Positions 1 through 12,569 of a stretch of 64,000 nucleotides of DNA are shown one piece after another. The notes below the pieces were generated by a model. The model worked only from the letters and a program-made list of their open reading frames with translations. It had not been told where the DNA came from and did no database searches. Every line of letters starts with the position of its first letter. The stretch's first letter is position 1. The stretch comes from Panax quinquefolius (Eukaryota > Streptophyta > Magnoliopsida > Apiales > Araliaceae): contig CM035173.1 in NCBI GenBank assembly GCA_020205615.1, forward strand, positions 51,016,617 to 51,080,616, given 5' to 3'. A program made the translations under genes and the position numbers.

Positions 1-900
1 TCAAATAGGTCATCAATACGTGGCAATGGATACCTATTTTGATGGTGACATGATTCAACTCCCGATAATCAATACAAAGTCGCATACTCCCATCTTTCTT
101 CTTCACGAAATAGTAACAGAGCACCCCCAAGGAGAAGTACTAGGACTAATAAAGCCAATGTCTAACAATTCCTCGCAGCTGGGTCTTTAACTCCTCAAGT
201 TCAATAGAGAGCTATTCGATATGGGGCTTTGGAAATAGGTTTGTACCGGTTCAAGGTCGATACAAAATTCAATTTCACGCCTCGGTAGGCCAGAAGTTCT
301 TCTGGGAATACGTCAGAAATTTATTAACAATAGAAATATCGCTCAAAACCGACGATTTTTGTTTAAATCAGCGATATGAGCTAAGAAAGCTTGACATCCG
401 CTTTTCAATAAACGAATAGCTTTATGGCTTGAGATGACCGTGATTGATTTTAATGGTTTGGTCGTTTGAATTCGCATAATAGGTTGATTAGGAATATGAA
501 AGCTAACAACCTTACGAAAAACAATCAATTTTTGCATGATAAGTAGTTAACCAATCAATCCCTAGAATCACGCCAAATGCAAGTATTTTTAATGAAATAA
601 GATCGATGTAATGTGAGGGTACCGATTTGAACCAAACAAGACTTATAAACAAAGGGATGTAATGAAGGTTTCTCCCAACGGAGTTTCCACAGATAAGTCA
701 AAGTCTAATTTCTCCTGAGTCAAATTTAATCGATGAGCGCAAGTAGGAGAAATAAAAGAATGGGTAGAACCGGTATCAAATAAAGTATAGACTTCATTAG
801 AGTTTATGATAAGCTTACCCGTGATGACCTCATTCGGTTCCTTGCTCTCCGGGAGGTCACAACAAACGCTCTCCTTGCACAGACTACCGGCTTTGACTTT
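1..900 (-). pseudogene. Broken PR and N-terminal RT of copy A
   Basis: Read on the minus strand, about 740-790 encodes the aspartic-protease signature DTGSTHSFISP, intact at residue level. About 343-537 encodes the PR-RT linker (for example [11 protein letters not shown] and [19 protein letters not shown]), the same linker seen in the other Tekay copies. The first 240 bases correspond to the RT entry region (conserved Tyr-Arg-Glu-Leu-Asn block and DGS-MRLC-like block) but are frameshifted. PR would cut the Gag-Pol polyprotein and RT would copy the genomic RNA in the virus-like particle. No frame longer than 64 codons is open, so this is a pseudogene. Confidence 0.8.
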
Positions 901-2042
901 TCTAGACTACCTTGGTGCCTCCATCCTAGTTGAATTTGTCTTCTAGAAACGACAAAATCGAGCTAAGTGACCTTCTCTTCCACAATTATAACATGCTTTG
1001 ACTATGATGGCGCAGCTTGATCGATGTGTCCTCTCCTCCGCATTTGAAGCATATGATAGGTGGTCTTTCTCCTTCCTTAACAACGGTGTCTTTGTCGACG
1101 CCTTTCCATCATTGTTGAATCTCCTTTTCTTGAAATGTCCATTCTTATTGTTTGGGCCTCGATTACCACCGGCGTGGTTACTATATCCGCCCGTGGATTC
1201 CCTCCACGCTTGTTATCACCGCTCACGACTACTCTCACCGGTATTATAATTTTGCCTACCGCTTCTTTTTAGTTGTGGCTGACTCGTTATCGCGCTTCCA
1301 CTAATCGAGCCCTATTTACAACATCCTAATACAAACACGCTTTATGAGAAATAAGATGTCGACGATCTCCCGCTTCAAACCTCTTAAAAACATTCGCGCC
1401 CATCTCTCTTCTTCATTATCCACTAAGTGGGACGAAACCGTGATAACTCCGCAAATTTTGCCTCAGATCATGCGACACTTGGCCATATTGTTTTGTTCCA
1501 ACTTGATAAACTCCACCTCCTTCATGTGGCTAATACTTTCGTGAAAGTATTTGTCGTTGAATGTACTCCTAGAACTTCTCCCAAGATATCTTCAAGACAA
1601 AGAAGTCGAGTACGCTTTTATCGATTCCCACCAAATCCTCTCTCCTCCAACACATAAAGGCGGCAAAGGGAACCTTTTGCTCCTTCTGAGCATCCCAAGA
1701 CATCAAATATCTTGGTAATTTGCTTTATCCATGCTTCCGCCAAGTGGTTTTGCTTCTCCTTAAACTCCCTGGGTCCCAGCTCCTTGAATTGTTTAGCGGT
1801 GACCGCCTCGAGAGTTTTCCGTGTTTCCACCTACGCTTTTGGACAGAGTCGCCTCACCGCTATCGCATAAATTGCATAAAGCCTCCGAACATTTGATCAT
1901 TCATCATTTGGTCAAGGTTGTTGTTTGCATGAGGATTGTCGCCTTCCTCGATACATTATCCCGATTATCGATATGTGGTGAATCAACGATCGCTCAGGCT
2001 CCATCAAGTATTCTCAACATTCTCGATGCCATTTTCAGACAT
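900..2042 (-). pseudogene. Broken gag of copy A
   Basis: The likely start codon is the ATG whose complement is at 2040-2042; the next residues (MSENGIENVEN) resemble the gag start in copy C. The stretch 1618-1830 reads KQFKELGPREF and WIKQITKIFDVLGC, matching the matrix-like N-terminal part of Gag in the D/E copy. Near 945-1000 one CCHC knuckle is intact (C-Y-N-C-G-R-E-G-H-L-A-R-F-C); the preceding one at about 1000-1060 starts C-F-K-C but loses its last cysteine. Gag would form the particle and bind RNA. Frameshifts occur every 100-250 bases. Confidence 0.75.
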
Positions 2043-2204
2043 CGCCACAAACAAAAGGTTAATCGACATGTAACAAATTATCTCTATATTCTCGACCACC
2101 AATAAAATAGCACATAAACTTAGGTAGGTCATACTAGCGAAGGTATTCCCCTGCCTCTCCCTCCTAGTACTATTCTCACATCTTAGCCAGGATCATATCC
2201 CTAA

Positions 2205-2215
2205 GCTCGATACCA
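2205..2215 (-). other. Primer binding site, copy A
   Basis: The complement reads TGGTATCGAGC, next to the LTR edge at 2218. TGGTATCA followed by GAGC is the usual initiator-Met tRNA 3'-end complement; here one base is missing from the CTG of the complement, as in copies C and D. Confidence 0.75.
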
Positions 2216-3439
2216 ACCGTGACGCCCCCAAAATTAGGTATACATCACCCATCTTGGGTAGTCGATACATGGTACGTAATTTAAATACAACTTACTAATA
2301 TAACTGTCAGTACAATACGACATAAACCGTGAGTTTGAATACAAATATTGTCTACTAGAGATCATACAAACTCAAAAGGAGTCCTCATTACAATTATTAT
2401 CACACTATTTCACGTAATAGTGAGGAATACTAATGCTATCCTCCTGACCATTACTCCGCTCCCCGACTCGTCCCAAATTTATATTCTCATTTCAAGAGAA
2501 TAAAGAAAGAAAGGGTGAGCTCAACTAGCTCAAGAAGAAATATTATGACTAAGATAATGCGTAATAAATTATCATTAGTCTTCAACAAAGTTGTTAAACC
2601 GATAAAATATAATAACATCAAGTTTAATCTACAATGAACAAAGCAATCCATTAAAAGAGTCAAGTAGAGAAAATAAATCTACTATCTTTTATGATTTAAA
2701 AGGTTTTTCATCATCATTATAGCCGAGACTCAAATTTTAATAAATATTCCACATCATCGAATCACCCCCGCACTACTACCAAGGATATTCTTTAGTATCA
2801 CGACCACAATTATTCATGCGACTACATGCGCCAAGAATAGTTGTGTATTCATTAATGGTCATGATCATGCCAACAACCGCTCATCAATCAATGGGTCACA
2901 ACCACAAATTATCCATGCGAGGATATTTATGTATCATCATTTGTCATGATCATGCCAACAACCACCATCAATACACTACGGGCCAATAGCTTTTACCACA
3001 TCATTTGTAATCACTACCAAGATTACATCTAATCCTCGGTCATAATCATACCAAGTCCATCCATGCACTATAGGCCACGTTTTTCAACATAATATAAACA
3101 TGAGGATGATGACAATGATATAAGAATTCAATAAAACAAGTTCAAGAATTACTTTATCGAGGAATTATTAACGTCCAAATTGTCAACATGATACTGTTTT
3201 GTAGAGTAAAATTCAAGAATGATCAGAAGAATATTTCCATGAAAAGATACTGGATGAAACGCAAATATCAAGGATATTCTACAAATTTCATGGAGTATAG
3301 AAGTCAAAGTTTTAACCAACTGGGTATAATAAAGAATGGAATAACAAAAGAAATCACCATGCATGCGATAGATCAAGACAGCAAAAGTTATTCCAACAAT
3401 AATAAATAATCTAACCAACCGTCGTGAAATTCACACCGC

Positions 3440-3770
3440 ATGTGATGTTCCAATGTAATAATAGAGATGGAAACCGCATCCGGTGTAAAACATGTATAGA
3501 TATTCCAATGTAATGATAAAATCGGAACCAGTCCTGTAAAAACACATGCATGTGATATTCCAATGTAATGATAAAAAGCGGAACCAAGTCCTGTAAAACA
3601 CATGCATGTGATGTTCCAATGTAATAATAATAAAGATTTTAACCAGTCCTGTAAAACACACGTATGTGATGTTCCAACAAAACAATAAAGATGTAATAAT
3701 AGAAGAATGTCACCAAGTATAGGTAGTAAATCATGATACAAAAGTTATTCCAATGTAATAATAAGGAATG
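3440..3770. repeat. Tandem array, about 52-60 bp unit, in LTR A
   Basis: About five imperfect copies of a unit built on GTGATGTTCCAATGTAATAA plus CCAGTCCTGTAAAACACATGCAT; copies start near 3441, 3500, 3551, 3606 and 3665. A partial sixth core is near 3744. It lies 200-540 bases downstream of the TATA box in element orientation, so it would be in the RNA leader. Confidence 0.85.
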
Positions 3771-3963
3771 GAATAACAAAGTTCTCTTCATGAATACAAA
3801 AGAATAATATCCTTTACGAGTACAACAAATAATATTCCCTACCTTAGAAGAACCTCAATATTGGAAAAGTGAAGTAGCAATAATACTTTTCTTTTCTTTC
3901 TCTCTCTAGTTTCTCTCTCTAGTTTCAAATGAATTCGTAAGAAATAATGAAGGAATGAGCTTT

Positions 3964-3973
3964 CTATTTATAG
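3964..3973 (-). promoter_or_regulatory. TATA box of LTR A
   Basis: The complement is CTATAAATAG, at the same relative place as in every other Tekay LTR here. The RNA start is expected about 25-35 bases further left. Confidence 0.6.
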
Positions 3974-4129
3974 AAAACCGAGGGTGGCTCTTGGTTTTAA
4001 CGAAGGGGTCAAAATGACTCTTGGTAATATCAAGAGACAACTACTATTCATGAAGGGGTAATTAACCTTTGGAACAATCAAGAGGCGCTTAACTCTCGTA
4101 ATATCAAGAGACAACTACTATTTCATGAA

Positions 4130-4335
4130 GGGTAATTACTATCGGGTAATTACAATCGATTGAAGGTAAAATACTATCGATTTAAGGTAAATACTATCGA
4201 CGAAGGTAATTACTATTCACAAAGGTAATTACTATCGACGAAGGTAAATATTATCGATTTAAGGTAAATACTATCGACAAAGGTAATTACTATTCACAAA
4301 GGTAATTACTATTCATAAAGGTAATTACTATTAAC
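4130..4335. repeat. Short tandem array in U3 of LTR A
   Basis: About ten imperfect copies of an 17-20 bp unit of the form AAGGTAATTACTATCGACG / AAGGTAAATACTATCGATTT. It sits just upstream of the TATA box in element orientation, where promoter-proximal repeats of LTRs often lie. Function not shown. Confidence 0.8.
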
Positions 4336-5015
4336 GAAGAGAGACTCTTAGATGATGACATATGGGCCCCCATAAAATAATCAAACTTACCACAAACGCC
4401 TCATAATGTACTTTTTATATACATCAAGGATCGAATAAATATTACCACAAATCATTTTATTTTTAATCAACACATTTTTAATCTTTCAACAATTATTAAT
4501 CATTTATAACTTGTCGCCTCAATTAATAATATAACATATTATACGATGATACTCGCGACAATAATTGAATCAATAATATAAGAGATATGACGCAAAGAAT
4601 TATCGTAGTAATAATTGAGTATAGCTAAGTGACTTCTCACGTAAGCATCAATAATCAATACCGCGTGCTACTACGCAACCACGCCAGACATCGCATTTCT
4701 TTTACCACCGGTAGTTCAATGCTTTTAACTCAGAACACCTCCGCCGTTATTTTTATAGAAAGATAATTTTGTCGCTTTCTAACTACGACAATACTTCCGC
4801 TAGGGGTCCACTTAATGATTGAGCCAGTCGTATTTAATATTCCCCCCACAAAAAGAATATTCCCCACCAAACGAATATTTTATAACAACTTGCTTACTTT
4901 GCAAAATTTATAAATATTACCCACAACTATAACATTATAACAAATTTATTCCATAATATTCAAAAATAATATTTATAGAAAATTCATCTTTATTTATAAA
5001 AGCTGGGGTCTTACA

Positions 5016-5239
5016 CAATACCTTTAACTTTTCTTTCATTTTTAATTTAGTCATCCAAGTATTATCAAACTTGCACCACCTCCCCTAATAGTAAATCATG
5101 TGAATCAATAGTAATTCATGTGACTCAATAGTTCTAAACATGTGAATATCTCGACTAAAAAGTCAACCTCGAATCTATTTCCTAATTTCTGCAATGTTAA
5201 ATAACTCCTAACTGTGCAAAAAAATTTTGAGTGTCTACA
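5016..5239 (-). mobile_element. Remnant of the 3' LTR of B
   Basis: It ends with GTGCAAAAAAATTTTGAGTGTCTACA, very like the outer end of the right LTR (GTGTGCAAAAATTTTTGAGTGTTTACA at 23137-23163), and is followed by the polypurine tract. The 190 bases left of that shared end do not align by eye with the right LTR. Confidence 0.6.
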
Positions 5240-5256
5240 GATGCCCCTCTTTATCA
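5240..5256 (-). other. Polypurine tract of B
   Basis: The complement reads GATAAAGAGGGGCATC directly before the LTR start TGTAGACACTC, the expected place for plus-strand priming. Confidence 0.65.
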
Positions 5257-5749
5257 TATTCATGCAATGCAAGGCATGGATAGGATAAAGAATCCTAATA
5301 CACTTGAAATGCAACAAGATAAACATGATGTTATGTGCTTTAACAACATGATGCAAATGTATGATGCATGAATGAAATGATTGTTGGTTCCTTCAAAGAC
5401 TTAATCTGTTGGGATGACAATCGGTGATGTCTTGGATGGATGCGATCCATCAGTCTTCAAGGATGTTGACGTTGGGGCTATCACCAAAGTCTTGAATCCT
5501 GAACCACAGACTTCTACTCCATAGAGGTGCCTCTTGTGTATAAGAGATCAGTGGGGAAAAGCTTTGTCTGTTTGAGGATGTGTATAACATATCCCACCAT
5601 CTGTCGAGATTCTTGCCAGATATATATTTATCGGGGTTGCACGACCTTGACGATGTGTGTATCACCGGATAGATCCTGTTGGGCAAAATTTATCGAGGAT
5701 GTGTTGTTGACCTTCATTGATGTGTGTGTATCAATGGTTGCATCATTGT

Positions 5750-6060
5750 GACCCCATTTTGTGACCCTTGGGAGGATACTTTGATATGGATAAGTTGCTT
5801 GATGGGTTTACTTGCCACCGGTTGAGATAACGTCGAGGTTGCTTGACCTTCATTGATGTGTGTATCGATGGTTGAGAATGCGTTTGTAACCCCGTGGGGG
5901 ATACGTGGATGTTTAAAATTTTTTTATTGTGACCCCGTGAGGATACGTCATCAATTCATAACTTTGCGTTTGTAACCCCACCCAGGATACTTCTTTAATT
6001 CATAACTTTGGCGTTGTAACCCCCACTGGGGATACGTTTAGGGTTGTGACCCTGCACTGA
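5750..6060. repeat. Degenerate repeat with GTAACCCC...GGATACGT core
   Basis: Five to six copies, spaced 30-70 bases, of TTTGTAACCCC(G/A)...GGGGATACGT followed in some copies by TCATCAATTCATAACTTTGCG. A flanking segment TTGACCTTCATTGATGTGTG is also repeated, near 5707 and 5846. Confidence 0.75.
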
Positions 6061-9000
6061 CGACATCAGACCTTTTGTGAGGTATTGCCGAGCGTGATTT
6101 GTAAAAGCTGAGGCCAATGGTATAGTATACCTTGTATGCAGGCGAATACCAATGAGTGAGATGTGGAGCCAGAGTTTGGCCCGTGAAAACCGAGGATTTC
6201 GGGCTATTCCGCTCGATCGCGTAGCATTTTATTCTGATTTGGCCTTTTCGACATGAGACCTCCTTTGCAACTCTAATTGGATGAGCGGCGGGAGGTGTGG
6301 GACCCATGTAGGGTGCCATGGGTACACTACTGCGAAGATAGCAGTAGGTGGACTGCTGACCAGCCGTGGCTATGTAAAAACTGCGAGGTTGCTTTCATAA
6401 GTCATTTTCAAGTTTTGCGATGAAGAAAAAATCTGAGAGCTCTTCTTGAGACTTTCTTTGAGTTTGGGCGACTTTACGCACATTCGCCTTGCCATAGTAC
6501 AAGCGTTCTTCATTGTCACGGTAACATATGCATGTATTCTTTTCGGTTTCTATCCAGATTGGAAAATGACTTATCACATGAAATGCATTTAGACACATAG
6601 TAGTGAATATGCATCTTGATATGACTTTATAAAAATATTCAACATAGTAAATGTTAGTATTAAACCATCTTTGAACATAATGATGTGAAAAAATTTGACT
6701 TTTGAAATAGTCAAATTGGCACCTTTTCTTGTCATTTCTTATCTATTTGAGGACAAATGAGTAAAGGTGGAAAAGTAAAATAACCACAGTAATTAGACTA
6801 CACTTACGGATTTTTCTTTGTGATGTATTAAATGCATTTAGGATGTATATATATGTTGGTAGGTGTGCTCTTGAATGGCCACCTAGTCATGCCTATGTGC
6901 ATGTGGATAGTCCCATTTACAAAGGGGCTATGGCAAAAAATTTCAAAAATGTAGGCATTGGGTAGTCATGCATTTTTAACTCTCTTATATAGATGTATGT
7001 TAAAATAATGCATGCATGCATGTAATCATAAAATGCATTTTGAAAAGCTCCGGTAAAATTTACCACACCTTTTTGAGGTGATTTGGAGACTTGTTGTCCG
7101 GATATTATGGATCCGGATCGGTAGAGTAGTTCATGGGGACCACTTACGGTGTGCGGAGGAGGGCTTACGAAGTGCCTCGACCCCGTTACATTAGACAACC
7201 TCGTCGTTTGGTGGAAGCGGTGATCGTCTATCCGGGTTGAAGTGCGGGATGTCGAGGGATGAGGAGGAGGATGTCTGGGTTGAGGTTCTGCTCTCTGCTT
7301 TGCACGTGTTCCCCATGAGGATTTGCGAGGAGTATTCAAGTGGCGAACCCGGATCTTCTTGGGTGACTTGAGTCGACATCCTTGATCTACACCTTGCATG
7401 AAATGAGGTATGAAGTTAGATCTTAATCTTCCTTATTTCTATTGATGAGGAGGCGAAGGGTTACGATGTTGATCGCATTTGATGTAGGTTCCGACTTTAC
7501 CTGACCTCGAGGGAATTGGTTCGACATCCACTCTATGTATCGAGCTTTGCATGATGACTATAGAAGCGATTGTACATGGTTTGGGGATTTGGGATGTTCT
7601 TTTCCATTCTTCCCGTCGTTGTCCACAGGGTTACCTCGGGGCATTATACGGCGGTGGTTTCACCGGACTCGATCCTCCACTCCATTTGTTTGGATTGTGA
7701 GGTGATGATGATGGCCGATGGATTGGCGGTTTATCACGGTATGGAGTTTGGAGGGATCCGATTGCCTTGTGCGGTGGATATCACCCTACTTGTTGTCGAG
7801 ATCCTTGTTGGGAGTTCGCGGAGGAGGCTTTCGAGGGTAGGGGCTATGTCGTGGGTCCTTTGGCGTAGATCTTATGGCGGGGTATTTTGAGTGAGCCTAT
7901 ATACTGAGATGATGTGAGAGTCGGGGATCGCATTCTTGGCGATTGTTCTGATGATCATTAGAAATTGCTTCATAGCGAGATAACTCTTCTACGGTGTCCT
8001 TCGCTTTGATCGGCGCCACTTTCGACACGTGGGCCGTATAGGAGACTATGATTGGGGTTCCTACACCTTTGCTACTTCCTCGGGGAATGCGCGTGCGATC
8101 GATCGAGGGCTTGGCCAGAGGCTTGGTTAGGATTCTACCCATTTCTGTTTGGTGAGTATTTCTCTTGTCTTTTCCCATATACGGGTTAAGAGTGTTGGTG
8201 ACGGCGAGATGTTTGCCTTTGTGTTGGCGATTTTGGGCTATGAGAGGCTTCCATGTTTTTGCGTCTGTGGCGTGTGTTAGGTTTAGACACCTATCCACGA
8301 GGGCGGAGATGGCATCATTCCATCTTGGCGGAGGTCCTGTTGTTCTTGAGGGTTTCACTCATTTACCTCTCTGTTTGGAGTTGTTGACGGCGGATGTCAT
8401 CACATGGGTTCCCTATTACAGGGAGCACTTGAGTGTTGGATTTGAGGATGGGTACCGGCGGGGTTGAGTACGTGATTTCCACCGTAGGATTCCTCTCTTC
8501 ACGAGATGGAGGATGGGAGCTCTATTTAGGAGAAGCGTGCTATCGGGGAGCACTACTGAGAGAGATTCGCATCTGCGATCTTGCCTCTGCTGGCGCGTTA
8601 TTGGCTTTGTTTCGCGATCACCCCGTCATTGATATCCCATTGTTGGGGTTGCGGTTTCACATTATCGGAGGTCCCTGCACTTTCGGGAGATGTTCCGGCA
8701 TTGGTGGTTCCCTCGTACCATTGGAGCTCGGACCCGCGCCACACGGTTTATGGGGATATGGTTCCGGGATCCGTGATGATGATGGATTGGCTAGCTTTGT
8801 GTCGAGATCAGACTCATGTGACCGCAGATTGATGATTTGACGGGCGGTTGGATAGGGCACATTTCTTTATCCGGCACTTGGGTAGAGATCCTTGAGAGGA
8901 ATACTTTTGATCCTTCCGGCTCTGGCGGCGGCCCCCCTCGGTGACCCATATGGCTTTGCGGTGCAGATCCTCCCTTGTATAGGCTGACATCCACATAGAT

Positions 9001-9090
9001 AGAGATCCGATGACTCGGGAGGAGTTACATCGGTGGGCGGGATTGATGATGTGAACATCGATACCATTGACTTCTTGATGTGTATATTTC

Positions 9091-9205
9091 TCGTTATCTC
9101 TTTTGATAGGCCTCTGTTAGATCTTTGGGTAGCTTCACCCCATTCTCGTATATCTTTTGATAGGCCTCTGTTAGATGTTGGGTAGCCGTTTTCCCCCCAT
9201 TTCCA
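9091..9205. repeat. Tandem duplication of about 60 bp in the B spacer
   Basis: Two adjacent copies of ATCTCTTTTGATAGGCCTCTGTTAGAT...GGGTAGC...CCCCATT, starting near 9095 and 9148. Confidence 0.75.
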
Positions 9206-11852
9206 CATTTTTTAGTTTGTCTGAGAGATGTATTAGATGATGATATACTTAGGAATGTATATACAATTTTCCATTCCTATATCATCATATTGCCATCTAT
9301 TATATCATGCATATTATTATTATGTTATGCATATATATGTATGTCGAGAGATATTGACATTGACCCTGGATGGTCTTATGACACGGCCCGTCTGAGATGT
9401 CTTCTTGACGATTAATAGTATTGATCATACCCCACCATTTTTGGTGGCATCGGTATCTTGATCGTGGTATGATAGTATGTCACCATCGAGACGGGGGTGT
9501 GTTGTAGATCATTTGTTGCGACATACTATGACCTACATTGATGTTTGAGTTCCCACGAGATTCATAGAGGGTATCTTTGAGCATTGGGTATCGGAGAGGC
9601 GGGTTTTTTCGATTTGGGACCCGAGGTTGACTCTACTTTGAGGAGGTATGCACGTTTGATGATCTTTGCCGTTGGACGGACCTTGCGTGCACATGGCGAT
9701 CGGAGACATGAGTAGGCGATTCATGACCCTCACCGGATTGAGGCGTAGGGTGATGCGGGATGAGATCACATCCAGCCACGTGATATCCCAACATTTTTTG
9801 TTTGATGATTTGGCTCACGAGGATAGTTATGCATGGCATTACGAGGGATTTTACCACAGGAGGATCATTGGCGTTTGGCGAGTGGATGTCTTGCTATTTG
9901 TGCGTATTTTCGTCGTATGTCTACATGCCACGGTATATGGATGAGTTGGACATTGGGGGTCATTATGGCGGTGAGAGCTCTCGGGGAGGTCACACCATCA
10001 TCTGGAAATGATGATTATGGCGAGAGACTACGAGTTGACCACATATTCTTTGCACTTATCCGGCGGGGTGTGTTCATGAGCGGCTTCGATTCGTGTTTTA
10101 TGCGTGTGGTTATGTCACACTTGAGACCGATTGGCACATTTAGATGGCATGGGTATTGTTTCACCCATGATATAGCCATGTCGTACTCCTTTTCGACTGC
10201 GTGAGTGTATAGATCTTGCATCTTGGTCGACTTTCTGGCGAGGATTGGAGATCCATTTGCTATATTATGTGTGTGGGGCTTAGCTCACCCTACGACTTCA
10301 TTACTCATGCTCGGGCATGGATTATCTTCCTCTAGGCTGGTTTGAGAGGGATGATCACCTACCACCCATTGGTGATGATGTGTCGGTTTGACCGGTTTAG
10401 AGATTTTCCATCCATTTGAGGGCGTGAGTGACGTAACTTAACTTCTCGCCATTTATCGGCGAGAGACAGATCCGGGTTGTATGCTGTTGGGATCGGCGAG
10501 AGCTAGCTTGAGTTTTTATCGATCATCAGGTTATTACTGCGAGTATTCGCATGGATGGAGCGAGAGCGCATCGACTATGGTAGTATCCACGGTCTGAGGA
10601 TATTGATTACGATGATGAGGAGCTATATGGAGGAGGCGATATTCCCATCGATGAGGACTTGGCTTTGGGTTGCCGACATTTGTGATGGATTCTCCCACCA
10701 GTGTGCCCTTTGTTATTCGACATTGACCTGATATTTGGAGAGCGAGCTTACATCGATGACCTATGAGAGAGATCGGGGCTAGGGCCTCGATGTTGTGAAC
10801 TCTTGATGGGAGAGAGACTCTCTCTATTAGAGAGGATGAGGCTAGATCGACCGAGAGATGCATTGATTGTGGGGCGGGATGCTTGCCCTATCTCTGCTAG
10901 GGATGTGGCCATTCTGAAGCGATACTTGATGTGAGATCCCATCGGTGGCATCCTTGCCGATATGAGTGCATATATTGATGAGCATCATGCCACCATGCGA
11001 TTTAGCCTCCTCGGATCTGCTAGCTCGTGTAGATACCATTGGGCGGGAGCTTGCGGCTTTACCTCCTTCTTGAGAGAGGATGCTATGTTAGATCGATAGT
11101 CCATATCATACACACAGATCCAGTAGATAGCTTTGTATTTTCTGCACAGACTAAACTTAGCCATTTTGTCATATATGACACATATGTATATATCAAACGA
11201 TATTATATATATGGAGAGAAATATATTTTGATTTACTTCCCTTTTAGTTGTGCCTTGATACTTGCTTGATATTTGCATTTTTCTTGAGGGCTTGTGATCT
11301 TGATGCATTACGAACTTATCCTTGATATGTGGACATTGAGCCATCATGGGATCTCTCGAATGGATCATTGATCTGTATGTATCCCTACCATCTTTGGTGT
11401 CTTGGGGGAATTTGGTTTACGTATGGAAATGTGGAGAGGAGTGTGGCTTTTCCTCTCTACGAGATTGACCACTTTCCACAGATGGTGCATGATACTTCTA
11501 TTTTGTGAGAAGCTAGTTAATTCCATCTCTTATGGATTGGTGTTGCTCTTTGAGGCTGTAACCATGACTTAGATGGTCATAAATCTCTCTATTTGTGAGG
11601 AGAGGTTGGATAATTCCATCCCTTTGATGCAAAGCCCGATGAAATGTGGTGGATTGAAGTTTGATCCCGATCTTAGTGTGACAAGTATTTTTTTTTACGG
11701 TAGGGGTTAGGCCAAACCATAAATGGTACCTACGTACTCTATTGAAGAGGAGATCAAGTCTGCGTAGTTTCGAACACAGTGTAAGAGGTTCAATGTTTTG
11801 AATGTGAAAGGCGGATGGGTGTAGAAGCTTTATTGATGAAGAAGGGTGTAGA

Positions 11853-11922
11853 AATGTTTTTGTTGTTTTTTTTTTTTTTTGTAGAAAAAGGGTAAATGTT
11901 TTTGTTGTTTTTTTTTTTTTTA
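11853..11922. repeat. Duplicated poly-T segment
   Basis: The segment ATGTTTTTGTTG followed by 15-18 T occurs twice in a row (about 11853-11880 and 11897-11922), with GTAGAA before each. Confidence 0.7.
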
Positions 11923-12054
11923 TTGCGGCCAAGGGCCATAGAATATGGTTTGCCTATACTCCTCCGGTATCGGGGGGAGATCGGTCGGCGTAGTTAAGCC
12001 CCTCGGGATGAATTGCGACCAAAGAAAGTATGAATCCCATATGCGAGCTATATT

Positions 12055-12245
12055 TGCGGGGAGAAAAAAGTTTGATCCCATGATGGGGACAAAGCTGCGG
12101 TGTGGAAAAAAGTTTGATCCGTCTTGAGACAAACTGCAAGCGTGAAAAAAGTTTAATCCGTCTTGAGGATAAAAACTATGTGTGTGTGAAAGGTTCAATC
12201 CATCTTGGGGATAACCAAAATTGTATGAAAGGTTTGAAATGAGGT
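12055..12245. repeat. Imperfect 40-50 bp tandem repeat left of the integrase of B
   Basis: Four to five copies of AAAAAAGTTTGATCC(G/C)(T/A)CTTGAGGA(T/C)AAA with variable spacers. On the minus strand the open stretch 11920-12198 translates it as a repeated Gln/Ile-(D/M)G-S/L-N-F-F pattern, most likely just the reading of a DNA repeat. Confidence 0.7.
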
Positions 12246-12569
12246 GAAACCAGGTTTTTTTGGTTTGAAGTGTATGTTTCCACGAGGCGAGAAGAGTTTG
12301 TAAAAAGAGGGTTAAAAATCGAAATGGTGGTGATTGGATGATCCATACCGGGATGTTTGCTTGATGATAACCTCGGACATAGTACCATTTTCACGGTGTC
12401 CAGAGTTGATAAGTTTGTGGAAATTCATCGCCATCCATTTCACATGTCTGAGAGCGCCTCCTCTGTCGATACCTCCTTGACAACAAAAGCGGCCTTCCCA
12501 TTTAGGCGAATTTTCCCTTAGATTGATCTTGGTTGTCGATGATCTTCTTCAAAACCAAGTCGTGTTGTT

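Larger units (their letters stand above)
1..5015 (-). mobile_element. Tekay/Del-type Ty3-gypsy retrotransposon copy A (left end outside window)
   Basis: Minus-strand element. From right to left it has a 5' LTR (2218-5015), a primer site, gag, PR and the start of RT; IN and the 3' LTR lie off the left edge. The family call rests on clear similarity to the better preserved copies at 25-30 kb and 56-61 kb, and on the initiator-Met-type primer site. The coding part is broken by many small indels and stops, so this copy cannot make its own proteins. The five bases after the LTR are CAATA; the matching target duplication would be outside the window. Confidence 0.85.
2218..5015 (-). mobile_element. 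5' LTR of copy A (2.8 kb)
   Basis: In plus orientation it runs from CGTGACGCCCCC (mutated TGTGACG) to GGGGTCTTACA, the same ends as in the other Tekay LTRs. It is a separate subfamily: the R/U5-like part carries its own tandem array (3440-3770), and U3 carries a second array (4130-4335). A TATA-like box lies at 3964-3973. A GAATATTC palindrome is at 4855-4862. Confidence 0.85.
5257..12460. other. Seven-kilobase spacer of B between pol and 3' LTR
   Basis: No pol or gag motif is visible here. The stretch is richer in G+C than the LTRs and holds several open stretches of 70-160 codons on both strands (for example 6917-7399 minus, 7570-7890 plus, 7897-8358 minus, 8433-8840 plus, 9833-10204 plus), none with a domain I recognise. 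Tat-lineage elements often carry long non-pol DNA at this place, sometimes with an extra ORF, which may be antisense. Internal repeats are listed separately (5750-6060, 9091-9205). The rest is plain non-coding sequence as far as I can see. Confidence 0.6.

Noticed and set aside
8165..8840. Possible plant mobile domain (PMD) on the plus strand in the B spacer
   Set aside because: A few residues (FHL near 8310, a LxxxI pattern near 8600) recalled PMD, but no continuous match could be made in any frame.
12055..12245. Repeated NFF-containing peptide on the minus strand as a repeat protein
   Set aside because: The DNA repeat itself is imperfect, the frame is broken by shifts, and it lies after the stop of pol.
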